From GWE2-42-39 sp963662895 (GTDB lineage: Bacteria > Bacteroidota > Bacteroidia > Bacteroidales > Prolixibacteraceae): a DNA stretch of 64,000 bases. Below, in pieces: positions 62,168-64,000 of this stretch (positions within the stretch are counted from its first letter, which is position 1; every line of letters starts with the position of its first letter). The notes beneath the pieces are model-generated. The model ran no database searches. It worked only from the letters and a program-made list of their open reading frames with translations, and was not told where the DNA came from. The stretch is from assembly GCA_963662895.1 (NCBI GenBank), contig OY759982.1, forward strand, positions 3,720,001-3,784,000, written 5' to 3'. The position numbers and the translations under genes were made by a program.

Positions 62168-64000
62168 ATGGAACCTAAAGATCTGAAAAACTCGAATAAC
62201 GAGTTAAAAAATACGCCGGAAGAACCTGAAACTGTTGAACAACAGAATATGCCACAGGAAGCAGAAGAATTTCAGCTTAGTGAGGAGCAGGTGAATATCA
62301 CAGGAAATCAAGGGGAAGCCGAACCAGAGGAATCCCTGAAGGTTGTTCCGGAGATAATAAAAGTTGAAAGCTCCGGAATAACTACTGACGCACCGGAAGT
62401 AACTCCAGAAAGCACAGAAATTATTGAGGAAGAAACTGAAATTTCATCTGAAGCTACAGGGGAAGAAACTACCGAAAAAATTGCAGGAGAAGCGGTAGAC
62501 GAGGAAAGCATACCTGAAGAAATTGCAGTTGCTGATGAAGAGAAAGTAGGTGGAAGCGAGGCTCAGGAAGAAGAGACAAAGGCTTCTGCTGATGAAACTG
62601 TCCCCCTCGCAGAAGAAATAGAAACGCCTGTTTCTGAAACCGAAAAGACTCCTGAAAGACCAGTATCAAAACCAATCCATGAAAAAGTTAGTTATTCAGG
62701 AAAAACAGAAGTTGAACTGATTAATGCACTTCGGGATTTGATTGATAGTAAATATGACTACAACGGAATAAAAGAAGATGTCGACGATATAAAATTTGCT
62801 TTCTACAAAATACATCATACTGAAGTTGAAAAGCAAAAAAAGGCCTTTTATGATGAACACGATAAAGCTGAAAGATTTGTTGAGAAAGAAAATATTTATG
62901 AAAATGATCTGAAAAACCTGTTGGAAAAATTCCGCCAGTTAAAGGTTGAATACAATAAAAGGCAGGAAGGAGAAAAAGAGAAAAATCTGGAATTGAAATA
63001 TCAAATCATTGAAGAGATTAAAGCTTTAATTAACAACAAGGAGTCGATCAATAAAACATTCCAGGAATTTCGGGATCTTCAAAACAGGTGGAGAGAGATC
63101 GGATTGGTTCCCCAATCGAAGTTAAAGGATATGTGGGAAACCTATCATCATCATGTTGAAAATTTCTACGACTACATTAAAATAAATAAAGAACTCCGCG
63201 ACCTTGACCTGAAGAAAAACATGGAAGCGAAAATCGGACTTTGTGAAAAAGCAGAAGAATTGCTGGTTGAACCATCCATAATCAGGGCATTCAATATTTT
63301 ACAGAAATATCACGAACAATGGCGTGAAATTGGTCCGGTTCCGCGAGACAAGAAAGATGAATTATGGGAACGCTTCAAAGCAGCGACTTCAAAAATAAAC
63401 AAAAAGCATCAGGACTTTTTTGAAATGCGGAAATCGGAGCAAAAGGCAAATCTGGAAGCAAAAACATTACTTTGTGAAAAAGCAGAAGAAATTTGTGCTT
63501 CGGAACTGAAGACTCACAAAGATTGGGATGAAAGGTCGAAAGAGCTGATCGAATTACAAAAAGTTTGGAGAACTGTTGGGTTTGCCCCCCGAAGAGATAA
63601 TAACCGTATCTATGACAGATTCCGCAAAGCCTGTGACCAGTTCTTTAATGAAAAACGTGAGTTTTACAGCCAGAATAAAGAACTGCAGATCAATAATCTT
63701 CAGATGAAAACAGATCTGTGTGTTCAGGCAGAGTCATTAAAGGATAGTACCGACTGGAAAAAAACAACGGATGAGTTTATTGAAATTCAGAAAAGATGGA
63801 AAGAAATAGGTCCTGTTCCCCGTAAGCAGTCGGATACCATTTGGAAAAGATTCAGGGCTGCCTGTGATTACTTTTTCGAACAAAAATCAAAACATTTCTC
63901 ATCGATTGATAGCGAACAACTCGACAATCTGAAAATGAAACAGGAACTGATAGCAGAAGTAAAAGCATACGAACTGACAGGAGATGAAACAATTGATCTC
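62168..64000 (+). CDS. DUF349 protein with acidic N-terminal region (cut by window end)
   Basis: 611 codons are present from the ATG at 62168 without a stop, so the gene continues past the window. The first ~170 residues are very acidic and rich in Glu, Pro and Thr (EEPETVEQQNMPQEAEEFQLS ...). From about residue 180 a helical part with repeated DUF349 units follows (YHEQWREIGPVPRDKKDELWERF, LQKVWRTVGFAPRRDNNRIYDRF, IQKRWKEIGPVPRKQSDTIWKRF). There is no signal peptide. Function is unknown; DUF349 proteins are often long and coiled. A promoter is predicted at 62080-62111. Confidence 0.85.
   Translation, partial: MEPKDLKNSNNELKNTPEEPETVEQQNMPQEAEEFQLSEEQVNITGNQGEAEPEESLKVVPEIIKVESSGITTDAPEVTPESTEIIEEETEISSEATGEETTEKIAGEAVDEESIPEEIAVADEEKVGGSEAQEEETKASADETVPLAEEIETPVSETEKTPERPVSKPIHEKVSYSGKTEVELINALRDLIDSKYDYNGIKEDVDDIKFAFYKIHHTEVEKQKKAFYDEHDKAERFVEKENIYENDLKNLLEKFRQLKVEYNKRQEGEKEKNLELKYQIIEEIKALINNKESINKTFQEFRDLQNRWREIGLVPQSKLKDMWETYHHHVENFYDYIKINKELRDLDLKKNMEAKIGLCEKAEELLVEPSIIRAFNILQKYHEQWREIGPVPRDKKDELWERFKAATSKINKKHQDFFEMRKSEQKANLEAKTLLCEKAEEICASELKTHKDWDERSKELIELQKVWRTVGFAPRRDNNRIYDRFRKACDQFFNEKREFYSQNKELQINNLQMKTDLCVQAESLKDSTDWKKTTDEFIEIQKRWKEIGPVPRKQSDTIWKRFRAACDYFFEQKSKHFSSIDSEQLDNLKMKQELIAEVKAYELTGDETIDL

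Noticed and set aside
1..64000. Search for tRNA genes, insertion sequences and prophage genes
   Set aside because: No cloverleaf-like sequence, transposase, integrase or phage structural protein was recognised; only short palindromic elements were found.

Overview
The window is a chromosomal segment of a member of the Bacteroidota, most likely a marine or sediment Bacteroidales/Marinilabiliales-type bacterium (inference). The evidence is a SusC/SusD pair with ECF-sigma/FecR regulation, a MurF-alanine racemase fusion, DUF4294 and DUF4924 proteins, many lipoproteins, and promoters of the Bacteroidota type (TTTG, about 19-20 nt, TAnnTTTG) upstream of several genes. No tRNA, rRNA, CRISPR array, phage or insertion sequence was recognised.

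Layout. 1-16,600 is mainly housekeeping: the start of an arginine deiminase gene, a DUF4294 protein, thpR, an undecaprenyl-phosphate sugar transferase, an odd Gfo/Idh-like protein, pcm, a metallo-beta-lactamase-fold hydrolase, gcvP, ispE, a small secreted repeat protein, murF-alr with tdk, an acidic hypothetical protein, rsmI, a HigBA-type toxin-antitoxin pair and a YjjG-like phosphatase. An 0.9 kb gene-free stretch after gcvP is full of inverted repeats.

16,600-31,500 is an L-rhamnose regulon. On the minus strand, reading from rhaT leftwards: rhamnose/H+ symporter, two GH78-type rhamnosidases, a GH99-like (WbsX-type) lipoprotein, the mutarotase rhaM, a third GH78 rhamnosidase, the isomerase rhaA, a class II rhamnulose-1-phosphate aldolase and the kinase rhaB. 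A divergent AraC-type regulator sits next to rhaT. Together they cut terminal rhamnose from glycans, import it and take it to dihydroxyacetone phosphate plus lactaldehyde. No lactaldehyde-processing enzyme is in the window.

31,500-34,755 holds a tightly coupled pair of poorly characterised genes: a DUF6057-like membrane protein and a beta-propeller lipoprotein with a CxxCH motif. 34,900-48,650 is a second carbohydrate locus (PUL): ECF sigma (TTG start), FecR anti-sigma, SusC with an STN domain, SusD, then a glycerophosphodiester phosphodiesterase-like protein, a heparinase II/III-type lyase, a GH28 pectinase-type enzyme and a metallophosphoesterase. Short tandem repeats flank the metallophosphoesterase gene. 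The gene set fits a rhamnose- and uronate-containing, perhaps phosphate-bearing, glycan; this is inference.

48,800-64,000 returns to housekeeping: a glycosyltransferase, an OmpA-type lipoprotein, prs, rplY, pth, an S4-domain protein, DUF4924, a LysM amidase, a 5'-nucleotidase split over two genes, lnt, an SRPBCC protein, pyrE, a NUDIX hydrolase, trmD, an Hsp20 chaperone and the start of a large DUF349 protein cut by the window end. The spacer at 49,775-50,122 is packed with REP-like palindromes.
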